A model generated the notes under the pieces. The model saw nothing but the letters and a program-made list of their open reading frames with translations. It was not told where the DNA came from and searched no databases. DNA of 64,000 nt, from NCBI GenBank assembly GCA_030835135.1, contig JAUQWO010000075.1, positions 337,330-401,329 of the forward strand, in the 5' to 3' direction. Position 1 is the first letter of the stretch. Each line of letters opens with the position of its first letter. A program made the translations under genes and the position numbers. Of the stretch, positions 27,111 to 36,051 are shown piece after piece. This stretch comes from Bacteroidota bacterium (lineage in GTDB: Bacteria > Bacteroidota > Ignavibacteria > UBA10030 > UBA6906).

Positions 27111-28106
27111 ATGAGTGATCAGGCCCCGCTCCGTTTCGGCATTCTGGGGTTCGGCTCTTTCGCCGAACGGGCGATCCTCCCCGCATTGCAGCAGTGTCCG
27201 GTCGCTGTTCCCATTGCGCTGCAGAAGCGGACGCGCGCCGAAGCCGAGGCGAAGGCCCGGGAGCATGGGATCCCGCATGCCTGCACGACCGCGGAGGATC
27301 TCTGCGCCCTCCCTGATGTCGATGCGGTGTTCATCGTTTCGGCCAATGCCGCGCACTGCGCGGAGACGTTCGCCGCCGCGCGCGCCGGAAAGCATGTGCT
27401 TGTGGAAAAGCCCATGGCCTGTACGGTGCAGGAAGCAGAAGCCATGATCGCTGCCTGTGCGGAGCATAACGTGCGGCTGATGGTCGCCCACATGATCCGC
27501 TTCTCCCCGATGGTACAACGGATGCGTGAGATCGTGAGGTCCGGTGTGCTCGGACAGATCGTGTTCGCGCGGGCGGATTTCGTGTATGACGGCCGGTTAT
27601 CAAAGCGCGCGTGGCTGTTGGACCGGCACGTGGCCGGCGGCGGACCTGTTTTCGACGTGGGCGTGCACTGCCTCGACACGCTGCGCTTCATCCTCGACGA
27701 TGATGCCGCGGACGTGCAGGCGGTACTCGACCCGAAACCCACGGCAACCAGGACGGAAAGGAGCGGGCATCTCTCGATGAGATTCTCCCGGGGAACGATC
27801 GGGTCGATCTTCTGCTCCTACGATGCACCGGTGCGCCGCAAGGACATCGAGATCATGGGGACCGAAGGGCGATTGCGGGCCGACGAGTTCACGGTCGGCG
27901 GCATCACCGCGACGCTCCGGATCGACGGAGGCAAGGATTCGGAACCCGCCCCGCCCCGCGAAGAGTTCTTCGATGTGCCGAACCTCTATGTGCAGGAGAT
28001 CACCAACCTCGTTGATGCCGTCAGGGCGGGAACACCTCTCGTGTCGCCAGGAGAGAACGGCCTCGCGAACCAACGCATCCTGAACCGCGCACTGGAGATC
28101 GGATGA
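27111..28106 (+). CDS. Gfo/Idh/MocA-family NAD(P)-dependent oxidoreductase
   Basis: 331 residues. N-terminal Rossmann fold with 'GILGFGSFAERAILPAL'; the family 'EKP' motif at 'HVLVEKPMACTVQEAEAMI'; then the C-terminal alpha/beta domain with 'GGGPVFDVGVHCLDTLRFIL', which carries the D-x3-H catalytic segment. These enzymes oxidise or reduce sugar-ring hydroxyls, inositols or related compounds; the substrate is not predictable. The stop overlaps the dipeptidase start by 4 nt. Confidence 0.93.
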   Translation: MSDQAPLRFGILGFGSFAERAILPALQQCPVAVPIALQKRTRAEAEAKAREHGIPHACTTAEDLCALPDVDAVFIVSANAAHCAETFAAARAGKHVLVEKPMACTVQEAEAMIAACAEHNVRLMVAHMIRFSPMVQRMREIVRSGVLGQIVFARADFVYDGRLSKRAWLLDRHVAGGGPVFDVGVHCLDTLRFILDDDAADVQAVLDPKPTATRTERSGHLSMRFSRGTIGSIFCSYDAPVRRKDIEIMGTEGRLRADEFTVGGITATLRIDGGKDSEPAPPREEFFDVPNLYVQEITNLVDAVRAGTPLVSPGENGLANQRILNRALEIG

Positions 28107-29347
28107 CACGGGCTTCGTCTTCGTTCAGTTCAATGTCCCGTGCCCTGGCTGTCGCGGGTGCGGCGCTGGTGCTGGCGTCCTGCTCCTCCGTCGAACAGAC
28201 GGCACAGGACCGCCGCATGGACCGCGCGCGATGGCTTGCGGACAGCCTGCTGGTGCTGGACGCGCACCTGGATATCCCATACCGTCTCACCAACCGCATG
28301 GAAGATATCAGCGTCCGGTGCCGCACGACGGACTTCGACTACGTCCGGGCGATGGAGGGCGGACTGGATGTCGCGGTCTGCGCAGTGTACACGCCGCAAC
28401 GCTTCGAAGGGAATGGTAGTCCGAAGCAGTTCGCTCTCCAGCAGATCGGGTTCACCGAAGGGTTGGCAACGCTCTGGCCGGACAAGTTCCGGATGATGTC
28501 CACCACGTCCGGGATCCGTGCCGGGGCGGGGAAGGGACATGTCCTGTTCGTCCTGGGCATGGAAAATGGTATCCCGCTGGAAGGGGATACTGCGAATGTG
28601 CGCCTCTTCTTCGACCGCGGGGTGCGGTACATCACGCTGGTGCATACGCGGGCGAACACCCTTGCGGACGCCTCGTTCGACACCACGCACCGGTGGAACG
28701 GCCTGAGTCCGTTCGGGCTCGACGCGATCGATGCCATGAACCGGGTGGGGATGATGGTGGATGTCTCGCATATGTCCGACAGCGCGTTCTACCAGGCCGT
28801 GAGGCGTTCGCGCGCACCGGTGATCGCATCGCATTCGGCCTGCCGGGCATTCACGCCGGGGTTCGAGCGGAACATGGACGATGCAATGATCCGGACTCTT
28901 GCGGCTGCGGGAGGCGTGGTACAGATCAATTTCGGCTCCATGTTCCTCGTGGATTCGCTCCGGACGCTCATGGCTGCCGCGGGGCCGGCGATCAATGCGT
29001 ATCTGCGTGAGCACAACCTCCGCTCGCTCGATGAAGAGGCCGTTGCGTACACGCGCCGATACCGGGCAGAGCATGGCATTCCGTATGCGACCGCGCAGGA
29101 CGTCGCACGCCACATCGACCATGTGGTACGCCTTGCCGGGATCGAGCACGTCGGTCTCGGTTCCGATTTCGAAGGCCTGGGTGATGACCTGCCGGTTGGC
29201 GTGAAGGACGTTGCGGGATACCCTGCGATCATCGCCGAGTTGCTTGCTCTCGGGTATGATGAACGCGACATCGCAAAGGTCTGCGGAGGGAACTTCCTCC
29301 GGGTATGGGACGCGGTGACACAGGTGGCCAGGGGACTGTCCCACTGA
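28103..29347 (+). CDS. Membrane dipeptidase (M19), predicted lipoprotein
   Basis: 414 residues. The N-terminus has a lipobox ('ALVLASC'), so it is probably a periplasmic lipoprotein. M19 (renal dipeptidase-like) zinc residues are in 'LDAHLDIPY', 'VDVSHMSDSAFYQAV', 'SHSACRAF' and 'HVGLGSDFEGLGDDLP'. It hydrolyses dipeptides, including some with D- or dehydro-residues. It is translationally coupled to the upstream oxidoreductase (ATGA). Confidence 0.93.
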   Translation: MTRASSSFSSMSRALAVAGAALVLASCSSVEQTAQDRRMDRARWLADSLLVLDAHLDIPYRLTNRMEDISVRCRTTDFDYVRAMEGGLDVAVCAVYTPQRFEGNGSPKQFALQQIGFTEGLATLWPDKFRMMSTTSGIRAGAGKGHVLFVLGMENGIPLEGDTANVRLFFDRGVRYITLVHTRANTLADASFDTTHRWNGLSPFGLDAIDAMNRVGMMVDVSHMSDSAFYQAVRRSRAPVIASHSACRAFTPGFERNMDDAMIRTLAAAGGVVQINFGSMFLVDSLRTLMAAAGPAINAYLREHNLRSLDEEAVAYTRRYRAEHGIPYATAQDVARHIDHVVRLAGIEHVGLGSDFEGLGDDLPVGVKDVAGYPAIIAELLALGYDERDIAKVCGGNFLRVWDAVTQVARGLSH

Positions 29348-29357
29348 TGGGATAGCG

Positions 29358-29386
29358 TTGCATTTCGGGAACGCTCTTGGTACCTT
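29358..29386 (+). promoter_or_regulatory. Promoter of the RND operon (TTGCAT-N17-TACCTT)
   Basis: TTGCAT (29358-29363), 17-nt spacer, TACCTT (29381-29386). The predicted start near 29393 falls inside the palindrome at 29391-29402. Confidence 0.5.
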
Positions 29387-29390
29387 TCAT

Positions 29391-29402
29391 GATACGCGTA
29401 TC
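29391..29402. promoter_or_regulatory. 12-bp palindrome at the predicted start site, candidate operator
   Basis: GATACGCGTATC is a perfect palindrome lying immediately after the -10 box of the RND promoter, the usual place for a TetR- or MarR-type efflux repressor. No regulator gene is adjacent. Confidence 0.4.
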
Positions 29403-29417
29403 CATAGTGAAGTGAAA

Positions 29418-30485
29418 ATGAAGCCCAGAACCCGCTACATGCTCATCGGAGGGGCCCTCCTCCTCGTTGCGATCCTGTTCAGCCCCCGTCTCAAGCTCTT
29501 TTCCTCATCCGAACGGTCCGGCGGTGGTGCCGGCCAGAAGGACGTGCGTCTGCCCGTGACCGCGATGGTGCTCCGGCCCGGGCCGCTCAGCAATGCCATC
29601 CGTGCCACCGGCACGATCCTGGCGACCGAAGAGGTGGAACTCCGCAGCGAGATCGCGGGGAAGATCGATCGCATCGTCTTCCGCGAAGGGAGCCGGGTGC
29701 GGAAAGGCGATCTCCTGCTGAAGATCAACGGCGACGAACTGCAGGCCCAGATGCAGAAGCTGGAATCGCAGGTGAAGCTCGCCGAAGAGAAGGAACGACG
29801 CCGGCGCATGCTCTTCGACAAGCAGAACATCAGCTCCGAGGATTACGAGATCGCGCTGAATGAGCTCAACTCCATCAAGGCGGAGCTGGCGTACAACCGC
29901 GCGCGGTTCGAGAAGACCGACCTGCGCGCGCCGTTCAACGGCGTCATCGGACTGCGGTATGTCAGCGAGGGAAGCTATGTGTCCTCCACGACCCGCATCG
30001 CCAGTCTGCAGGACCTGGAGCGGGTGAAGATCGATTTCGCCGTGCCCGAGCGGTATGCCCAGGTGGTGCAGGTCGGACAGGCTGTCCGGTTCACGCGCGC
30101 CGGTTCGGACCAGGTGTATGCAGGTGAGATCTTCGCGATCGAACCGAAGATCGACCCGCAGTCGCGCACCCTGCAGGTCCGTGCAATGGCGGCGAACCCC
30201 GGCGGCCGCCTGGTCCCCGGTGGCTTCGCAGAAGTGACGCTGGAACTCCAGCGCTTCGATGCCGCGCTGCTGGTCCCCAGCCAGTCACTCATTCCGGAAC
30301 TCGGCGGCCAGAAGGTGTTCGTGGTGAAGGACGGCAAGGCCGTTGCCGTGCCGGTGACCATCGGGGTGCGCACCGACACCCGCGTCCAGATCCTCAACGG
30401 CGTGCAGGCCGGTGATACCGTCATCACGACCGGGATCCTGCAGCTTGCCTCCGGACTCCCCGTACAACTCACGTCCGTGGAGTAA
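29418..30485 (+). CDS. RND efflux periplasmic adaptor (membrane fusion protein)
   Basis: 355 residues; start at 29418, not the in-frame TTG at 29358, which is the -35 box. A single N-terminal membrane anchor ('YMLIGGALLLVAILF'), barrel-sandwich halves ('EVELRSEIAGKIDRIVFREGSRVRKGDLLLKI' and 'APFNGVIGLRYVSEGSYVS') around a short coiled-coil hairpin, then beta-barrel and membrane-proximal domains. Partner of the AcrB-type permease 8 nt downstream. No outer-membrane channel gene follows. Confidence 0.95.
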   Translation: MKPRTRYMLIGGALLLVAILFSPRLKLFSSSERSGGGAGQKDVRLPVTAMVLRPGPLSNAIRATGTILATEEVELRSEIAGKIDRIVFREGSRVRKGDLLLKINGDELQAQMQKLESQVKLAEEKERRRRMLFDKQNISSEDYEIALNELNSIKAELAYNRARFEKTDLRAPFNGVIGLRYVSEGSYVSSTTRIASLQDLERVKIDFAVPERYAQVVQVGQAVRFTRAGSDQVYAGEIFAIEPKIDPQSRTLQVRAMAANPGGRLVPGGFAEVTLELQRFDAALLVPSQSLIPELGGQKVFVVKDGKAVAVPVTIGVRTDTRVQILNGVQAGDTVITTGILQLASGLPVQLTSVE

Positions 30486-30493
30486 CCGATTCC

Positions 30494-33400
30494 ATGAGTC
30501 TTGCTGAAACCTCCATCCGGCGTCCGGTCCTGGCGATCGTGATGTCGATCGCCATCATCCTCTTCGGTGTGATCGGCTATACCTACCTGGGTGTGCGTGA
30601 GTACCCCAGCGTCGACGCTCCCGTCGTCACCGTGTCCGCGACCTACACCGGCGCCAATGCGGACGTCATCGAATCCCAGATCACCGAACCGCTGGAAGAG
30701 ACGATCAGCGGCATCGCCGGCATCCGCTCGTTGAAGTCGACGAGTTCCGAAGGCAGGAGCAATATCACGGTCGAGTTCGAGCTCGGCGTGGACATGGAAG
30801 CCGCGGCGAACGATGTGCGCGACAAGGTGTCGCGTGCCGTGCGGCTCCTGCCGCCGGATGCGGACAACCCCGTGGTCATGAAATCGGATGCGGATGCGAT
30901 CCCGATCTTCTTCCTGAATGTGAAGAGCGGCCAGCGCGACCTGCTGCAGCTCACCGAGATCGCCACGAACACATTCAAGGAACGCCTGCAGACGATCGCC
31001 GGCGTGAGTGAAGTGCAGATCTGGGGCGAGAAGCGGTATGCCATGCGGTTGTGGATGGATCCCGCGCGGCTGGCCGCATACAAGCTGACCCCACTGGACG
31101 TGCGCGCCGCCCTGCTGCGCGAGAACGTGGAACTGCCGTCGGGCCGCATCGAAGGGCGACGCACCGAACTCACGGTGCGCACCATGAGCCGCCTGACCAC
31201 CGCCGCAGAGTTCAACGACCTCATCATCCGTGAACAGGAAGGGCGCATCATCCGCTTCCGGGACATCGGGACGGCGGAACTCGGGCCGGAGAACTACCGC
31301 AGCATCCTGCGCCGCGACGGGATCCCGATGGTGGGCGTGGTGCTCATCCCGCGCTCCGGGGCGAACTACATCGCCATCGTGAATGATGCGTACCGGCGGA
31401 TCGAGGAGATCAAACGCGACCTGCCCAAAGACCTGAGCCTGGGGGTGGGCTTCGACACATCCCTGTACATCCGTCAGGCCGTGGCGGAAGTGGCGGAGAC
31501 GATCATCCTGGCGTTCGTGCTCGTCTTTCTGGTGATCTATGTGTTCCTGCGCGATCTGCGCACCACCATCATCCCGATGCTCGCCGTACCGGTGTCGCTC
31601 ATCGGCGCCTTCTTCATCATGTATATCGCCGATTTCTCGGTCAATATCCTCACGCTCCTTGGCATCGTCCTCGCGATCGGCCTGGTGGTGGATGATGCCA
31701 TCGTCGTACTGGAGAACATCTTCTCCAAGATCGAGAGCGGTATGACCCCGCGTGAAGCAGGGGTGAAGGGCTCGGCGGAGGTGTACTTCGCCATCATCGC
31801 CACGACCGTGGCGCTGGCGGCGGTGTTCCTGCCGGTGATCTTCCTGCAGGGCATCACCGGCCGTCTGTTCAAGGAGTTCGGCATCGTGTTGTCGGGCTCG
31901 GTGATCATCTCGGCGTTCGTGGCACTCACGCTCACCCCGATGATGTCCACGCGCATCCTGAAGCAGCATGCCCATCACTCCCGGTTCTATGCATTGACCG
32001 AGCCGTATTTCAAGGGGATGATGGACTGGTACCGGTCCTCCCTGGCGGCCTTCATGCGGCGGCGGTGGATGGGTGCGGCCGTGATCGGTGTGGCGTTCGT
32101 GCTCATCATGCTGGTCGGCTCGTCGCTGCAGTCCGAACTCTCGCCCCTGGAAGACCGGAGCCGCCTCCGCGTGAGCGCCACGGCGCCCGAAGGTGCAACG
32201 TTCGAGTATATGGATGGCTACATGGCCGGCCTGGTCGGTACGATCCAGGAGCTGGTGCCGGAACGCGATGCCCTGATCGCGATCACGTCCGGTGGCGGCG
32301 GCGGGTCGGTGAACTCGGGCTTCGCGAACATCATCCTTGTCCCGCGTGACAAACGCGAACGCTCCCAGCAGCAGATCGCGGATCAACTGTCCACCGCCGT
32401 CCGCGCCCTCACCGGTGCGCGGGCGTTCGTGACGCAAGAGCAGACATTCGGCGGACGTGGCCGCGGGTTGCCGGTGCAGTTCGTCCTCCAGGCCCCGAAC
32501 TTCGAGAAGTTGAAGGCGAAACTCCCGCTGTTCCTGGAAGAAGCACGGAAGCATCCGGCGTTCCAGGTGGTGGATGTGGACCTGAAATTCAACAAGCCGG
32601 AGGTCCGTGTCGAGATCAACCGCGACCGTGCGCGGGCGCTCGGCGTGTCGGCAATGGACATCGCGCAGACCCTCCAGGCGGCGTTCAGCGGTCAGCGGTT
32701 CGACTACTTCGTCATGAATGCGAAGCTGTACCAGGTGATCGGACAGGTGCAGCGCGAGAACCGTGACGACCCGGTGGATCTGAAGTCCTTGTACGTGAAG
32801 AACACCCGTGGTGAGCTGGTCCAGCTCGACAATGTCGTCTCTCTGCACGAAGAAAGCAGTCCGCCCGCGCTCTACCGGTTCAACCGGTACGTCTCCGCCA
32901 CTGTTTCGGCGGGTCTGGCGAGGGGATATACCATGGGCGACGGCATCGCGGCGATGCGGGAGATCAGCGGGAAGGTCCTCGATGAGACCTTTGCCACCGC
33001 CCTGGATGGCACCTCCAAGGATTTCGCGGAGAGCTCGTCCAGTCTGGCATTCGCATTCGCGCTGGCCATTGCCTTGATCTATCTGGTGCTCGCGGCCCAG
33101 TTCGAGAGCTTCCGCGACCCGCTCACGATCATGTTCACCGTGCCTCTGGCCCTGAGCGGAGCATTGGTGTCGCTCTGGTATTTCAACCAGACCATGAACA
33201 TATTCAGCCAGATCGGCATGATCATGCTCATCGGACTCGTGACCAAGAACGGCATCCTCATCGTGGAGTTCGCGAACCAGCGGCGGGAGGCGGGGCTGCC
33301 TCTTCTGGAGGCGATCCAGGACGCAGCGGTCGCCCGCCTGCGGCCGATCCTCATGACGGCACTCTCCACGATCCTTGGCACGCTCCCGATCGCCCTCGCG

Positions 33401-33553
33401 CTTGGCGCGGGTTCAGAGAGCCGCGTGTCGATGGGTATCGCCGTGGTGGGCGGACTCGTGCTTGCCACCGCGCTCACGTTGTTCGTTGTGCCGGCTGTCT
33501 ATACCTTCATTGCAAAGAAGGACCATTTTCCAGCGGAGGAACAGAAGCAATAG
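30494..33553 (+). CDS. RND multidrug efflux permease (HAE1/AcrB type)
   Basis: 1,019 residues, the normal length. Twelve membrane helices in two repeats with two large periplasmic loops. Proton-relay residues are intact: the double Asp in 'GLVVDDAIVVLENI' (TM4) and Lys in 'GLVTKNGILIVEF' (TM10). It should pump drugs, bile salts or lipids together with the upstream adaptor and a TolC-type channel (one is encoded at 40863 in another unit). Confidence 0.96.
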   Translation: MSLAETSIRRPVLAIVMSIAIILFGVIGYTYLGVREYPSVDAPVVTVSATYTGANADVIESQITEPLEETISGIAGIRSLKSTSSEGRSNITVEFELGVDMEAAANDVRDKVSRAVRLLPPDADNPVVMKSDADAIPIFFLNVKSGQRDLLQLTEIATNTFKERLQTIAGVSEVQIWGEKRYAMRLWMDPARLAAYKLTPLDVRAALLRENVELPSGRIEGRRTELTVRTMSRLTTAAEFNDLIIREQEGRIIRFRDIGTAELGPENYRSILRRDGIPMVGVVLIPRSGANYIAIVNDAYRRIEEIKRDLPKDLSLGVGFDTSLYIRQAVAEVAETIILAFVLVFLVIYVFLRDLRTTIIPMLAVPVSLIGAFFIMYIADFSVNILTLLGIVLAIGLVVDDAIVVLENIFSKIESGMTPREAGVKGSAEVYFAIIATTVALAAVFLPVIFLQGITGRLFKEFGIVLSGSVIISAFVALTLTPMMSTRILKQHAHHSRFYALTEPYFKGMMDWYRSSLAAFMRRRWMGAAVIGVAFVLIMLVGSSLQSELSPLEDRSRLRVSATAPEGATFEYMDGYMAGLVGTIQELVPERDALIAITSGGGGGSVNSGFANIILVPRDKRERSQQQIADQLSTAVRALTGARAFVTQEQTFGGRGRGLPVQFVLQAPNFEKLKAKLPLFLEEARKHPAFQVVDVDLKFNKPEVRVEINRDRARALGVSAMDIAQTLQAAFSGQRFDYFVMNAKLYQVIGQVQRENRDDPVDLKSLYVKNTRGELVQLDNVVSLHEESSPPALYRFNRYVSATVSAGLARGYTMGDGIAAMREISGKVLDETFATALDGTSKDFAESSSSLAFAFALAIALIYLVLAAQFESFRDPLTIMFTVPLALSGALVSLWYFNQTMNIFSQIGMIMLIGLVTKNGILIVEFANQRREAGLPLLEAIQDAAVARLRPILMTALSTILGTLPIALALGAGSESRVSMGIAVVGGLVLATALTLFVVPAVYTFIAKKDHFPAEEQKQ

Positions 33554-33622
33554 GGAGTTCGTATGATGGGATGAAGGAGACGCGCTGCCGTGTTGCCTTC
33601 CTCCTTCGTTCTCCTCGTGAGG

Positions 33623-33760
33623 CCGAACGTCATGCGATCACATTATCGTCAACACGGTACTCATTCCGGCGCACCCCACGTTCCCTCCTTCATTCAACCG
33701 CGGCCCTGAACGCGATGCGATCACATTATCGTCAATATGGTACTCATTCAGGCGCACCCC
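33623..33760 (+). repeat. Direct duplication of the 5' end of the esterase gene
   Basis: Positions 33623-33677 and 33706-33760 match at about 50 of 55 bases, offset by 83 bp. The second copy contains the real start codon (33715). The first copy has an ATG (33632) that would encode a 25-residue decoy ending at 33709. Confidence 0.8.
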
Positions 33761-34482
33761 TCGTCGTTCTTCATGGACTCTTCGGTTCCCTGAACAACTG
33801 GCATTCCCACGCACGGGAGTTCGGGGAACGGCGTACGGTATACACCATCGATGCGCGCAATCATGGTGCATCGCCGCACGACCCGGACGCCACGTATCCC
33901 GCCATGTCCGCCGATCTGGTGGAATTCTTCGATGAGCATCACATTGCGGAAGCCATCGTGATGGGTCATTCGATGGGGGGGAAGACCGCCATGCGGTTCG
34001 CGGCGGACCATTCGGAGCGCGTGGCCTCGCTGATCATCGTGGATATGGCGGAGCGGCCCTACGAGCCGGTGCACCAGGATATCTTCGCGGCGCTGGAGCG
34101 TGTGGACCCCGGATCGTATGCATCACGGGAGGAGGTGGACCGTGCGTTGGGGGAGACGATCCTGAAGGAGCCGGTCCGGCAATTCCTGACCGCGAACATC
34201 ATCCGCGATGAGCTTGGCCGCATGCAGTGGCGGATGAACGTGCCCGCGCTCAAGGCGTGCTATGGGGAGCTTGCCGAACGGGTGGATATCCCACGGACGT
34301 TCACGAAACCGATCCTGTTCATCCGGGGAGAGCGCTCACGGTTCATCACGCCCGAGGACGAGCGCGAGATCATGGCGCACCATCCGCACGCCCGCATTAT
34401 CACCGTGCCCGACGCGGGGCATTGGGTGCACGCCGATAACCCGGAGGAGTTTCGCCGGGTGGTGATCGACGCGATATCGTGA
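33715..34482 (+). CDS. Alpha/beta-hydrolase (YbfF-like esterase)
   Basis: 255 residues from 33715. Oxyanion-hole segment 'LHGLFGSLNNW', nucleophile elbow 'GHSMGG', acid residue region 'PILFIRGERSRF' and catalytic His in 'AGHWVHADNP'. The pattern 'ARNHGASPHDP' fits the YbfF/ABHD11 esterase group, which hydrolyse acyl esters. The frame is open upstream to 33571, but this extension runs through a duplicated copy of the gene start and is unlikely to be translated. Confidence 0.88.
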   Translation: MRSHYRQYGTHSGAPLVVLHGLFGSLNNWHSHAREFGERRTVYTIDARNHGASPHDPDATYPAMSADLVEFFDEHHIAEAIVMGHSMGGKTAMRFAADHSERVASLIIVDMAERPYEPVHQDIFAALERVDPGSYASREEVDRALGETILKEPVRQFLTANIIRDELGRMQWRMNVPALKACYGELAERVDIPRTFTKPILFIRGERSRFITPEDEREIMAHHPHARIITVPDAGHWVHADNPEEFRRVVIDAIS

Positions 34483-34572
34483 TGTGAGGAATGCGTCCGC
34501 CGTCTGCCTGCTTTGCGTGAGGAATGCCTCCGACGCCTCCGGGAACGACGGGGTCGATACTGTGCGGCCAGC

Positions 34573-34720
34573 ATGGCTGCCGACGGTCTCGACACTCGGC
34601 CGGACTGGGGCTGCTACAGGAGCTTCCGACGCACCAGCTCCATGGCTGCCGATGGTCTCGACACTCAGCCGGACTGGGGCTGCTACAGGAGCTTCCGACG
34701 CACCAGCTCCATGGCCGCCG
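34573..34720. repeat. 69-bp tandem repeat derived from the cinA 3' end
   Basis: Unit 1 (34573-34641) and unit 2 (34642-34710) differ at only two positions; a partial third copy is about 10 bp. The last 28 bp of unit 2 encode the final nine residues and stop of cinA (minus strand), so a terminal cinA fragment with 41 bp of flank has been duplicated beyond the gene. Confidence 0.85.
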
Positions 34721-35915
34721 CAGAGGTACGGTCGCGGATGACCGCGCGCGAACCCGCGAACTGGTGCTTCACCGCCAGTGTGCATGAGGGATCCGCGTAG
34801 CCAATGTAGATGAGTCCGACCGGCTTCTCCGGGGTGCCGCCGGTGGGTCCCGCGATGCCCGTCACAGACAGTCCGATATCTGCGCCGGTCACCTTCCGCA
34901 CACCATCCGCCATCGCCTCTGCCACCTCCGCACTCACCGCGCCGTGCTTCTCGATCAACGCGGCGGGGACGCCAAGAAGCGCGGTCTTCGCGCCGTTGCT
35001 GTAGGCCACCGCACCGCCGAGCACATAGGCCGAGCTCCCGCTGATGCGCGTGAGCTTCTCAAGGACCAGTCCGCCCGTACAGGATTCCGCGACGGCAATG
35101 GTCTTGTTCCTGGCAAGCAGCATCCGGCCCAGGGCTTCTTCCAATTCTTCCGTCCCGGTCCCGTAGATATACTTGTCGGACTTCGCCCGGATCCGCGCCT
35201 CGACCTCCGCAACCTTTCTATCGGCCGCGGCCACATCGGTGTCATGGACGCTGATCCTGAGCTTCACGCCGGTGGGGGCAGGGAGGAATGCCAGGCTCGC
35301 CCCCTGGAGCAGCTCATCGATGTTCCCGAGCAACTCCGCAAGGTCGCTCTCGCCGATCCCGGTGGTGCGCAGGGTACGATGACGGATCACCGTGCCTTCC
35401 ACAAGTCCGGCGAGCAGGGGGAGGACCGACTGCGTCATCATCTCTTTCATCTCGTACGGGACGCCCGGGAGGACGATGAAGCGCTTGCGTCCTTCTGTGA
35501 AGAGCATGCCGGCCGCCGTGCCGAGCGGGTTCCAGATGATCCCTGCCTTGCGGGGAACGAGCGTTTGTTCCTCCGCGGAGGGACTCCACGTCCGGTTCCG
35601 CTTCCGCATGAACTCCTCGATGTGCTTCCGCACATCGTCGTTGCTCACCAGGCCGGAATCGAAGAATGTGCACACCGCCTTCTTGGTGATATCGTCATGC
35701 GTCGGCCCGAGACCGCCGGTCACGATCACCACATCCGAGCGCGACCACGCTTCCGTGAACGCGGTGAGGATCGCCTGCATGTCGTCGCCCACCGTGAGCA
35801 TTCGTGCGACGCGGACGTTCACGAGGTTCAGCTGTTCGCCGATCCATGCCTGGTTGGTGTTGATGATCTGGCCGATGAGGAGTTCATCGCCGATGGTCAG
35901 TATCGTTGCGTTCAT
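34683..35915 (-). CDS. cinA: CinA-like protein (nicotinamide-nucleotide amidase)
   Basis: 410 residues from ATG 35915. N-terminal MoCF-like domain ('TIGDELLIGQIINTNQAWIGEQL', 'TGGLGPTHDDITKKAV'), known in CinA for ADP-ribose pyrophosphatase activity. The C-terminal domain (~255-410, 'VAESCTGGLVLEKLTRISGSSAYVLGGAVAYSNGAK', 'SVTGIAGPTGGTPEKPVGL') is the NMN deamidase of the pyridine-nucleotide cycle. Full length and intact. Its last nine codons lie inside a tandem repeat. It is separated from pgpA by 136 bp containing two hairpins. Confidence 0.95.
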   Translation of the reverse strand: MNATILTIGDELLIGQIINTNQAWIGEQLNLVNVRVARMLTVGDDMQAILTAFTEAWSRSDVVIVTGGLGPTHDDITKKAVCTFFDSGLVSNDDVRKHIEEFMRKRNRTWSPSAEEQTLVPRKAGIIWNPLGTAAGMLFTEGRKRFIVLPGVPYEMKEMMTQSVLPLLAGLVEGTVIRHRTLRTTGIGESDLAELLGNIDELLQGASLAFLPAPTGVKLRISVHDTDVAAADRKVAEVEARIRAKSDKYIYGTGTEELEEALGRMLLARNKTIAVAESCTGGLVLEKLTRISGSSAYVLGGAVAYSNGAKTALLGVPAALIEKHGAVSAEVAEAMADGVRKVTGADIGLSVTGIAGPTGGTPEKPVGLIYIGYADPSCTLAVKHQFAGSRAVIRDRTSAAAMELVRRKLL

Positions 35916-35956
35916 GGGTATTATCCTGAGGATCGCCGGCTGCATCGTCGTGGTGC

Positions 35957-35982
35957 GGGGCGTCCCGCACGCTGGACGCCCC
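35957..35982. repeat. Strong GC-rich hairpin (9-bp stem) between pgpA and cinA
   Basis: GGGGCGTCC (35957-35965) and GGACGCCCC (35974-35982) with an 8-nt loop. A second hairpin (ATTGCC-AATC-GGCAAT) lies nearer pgpA at about 36030-36045. Together they probably end pgpA transcription. The first resembles a REP-like intergenic element. Confidence 0.55.
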
Positions 35983-36051
35983 TACAGTGAACGATGCTCA
36001 TTCAATTGTGTTTCAGACTGCTCTCGACATTGCCAATCGGCAATCGGTCGT

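Noticed and set aside
29975-32848. 957-codon open frame on the minus strand opposite the RND adaptor and permease
   Set aside because: Its translation is His/Arg/Asp rich without recognisable domains. It lies wholly antisense to a complete adaptor and permease with intact motifs, so it is a GC-skew shadow.
34573-34720. Possible short CRISPR array
   Set aside because: The units are directly tandem with no unique spacers and are derived from the cinA 3' end.
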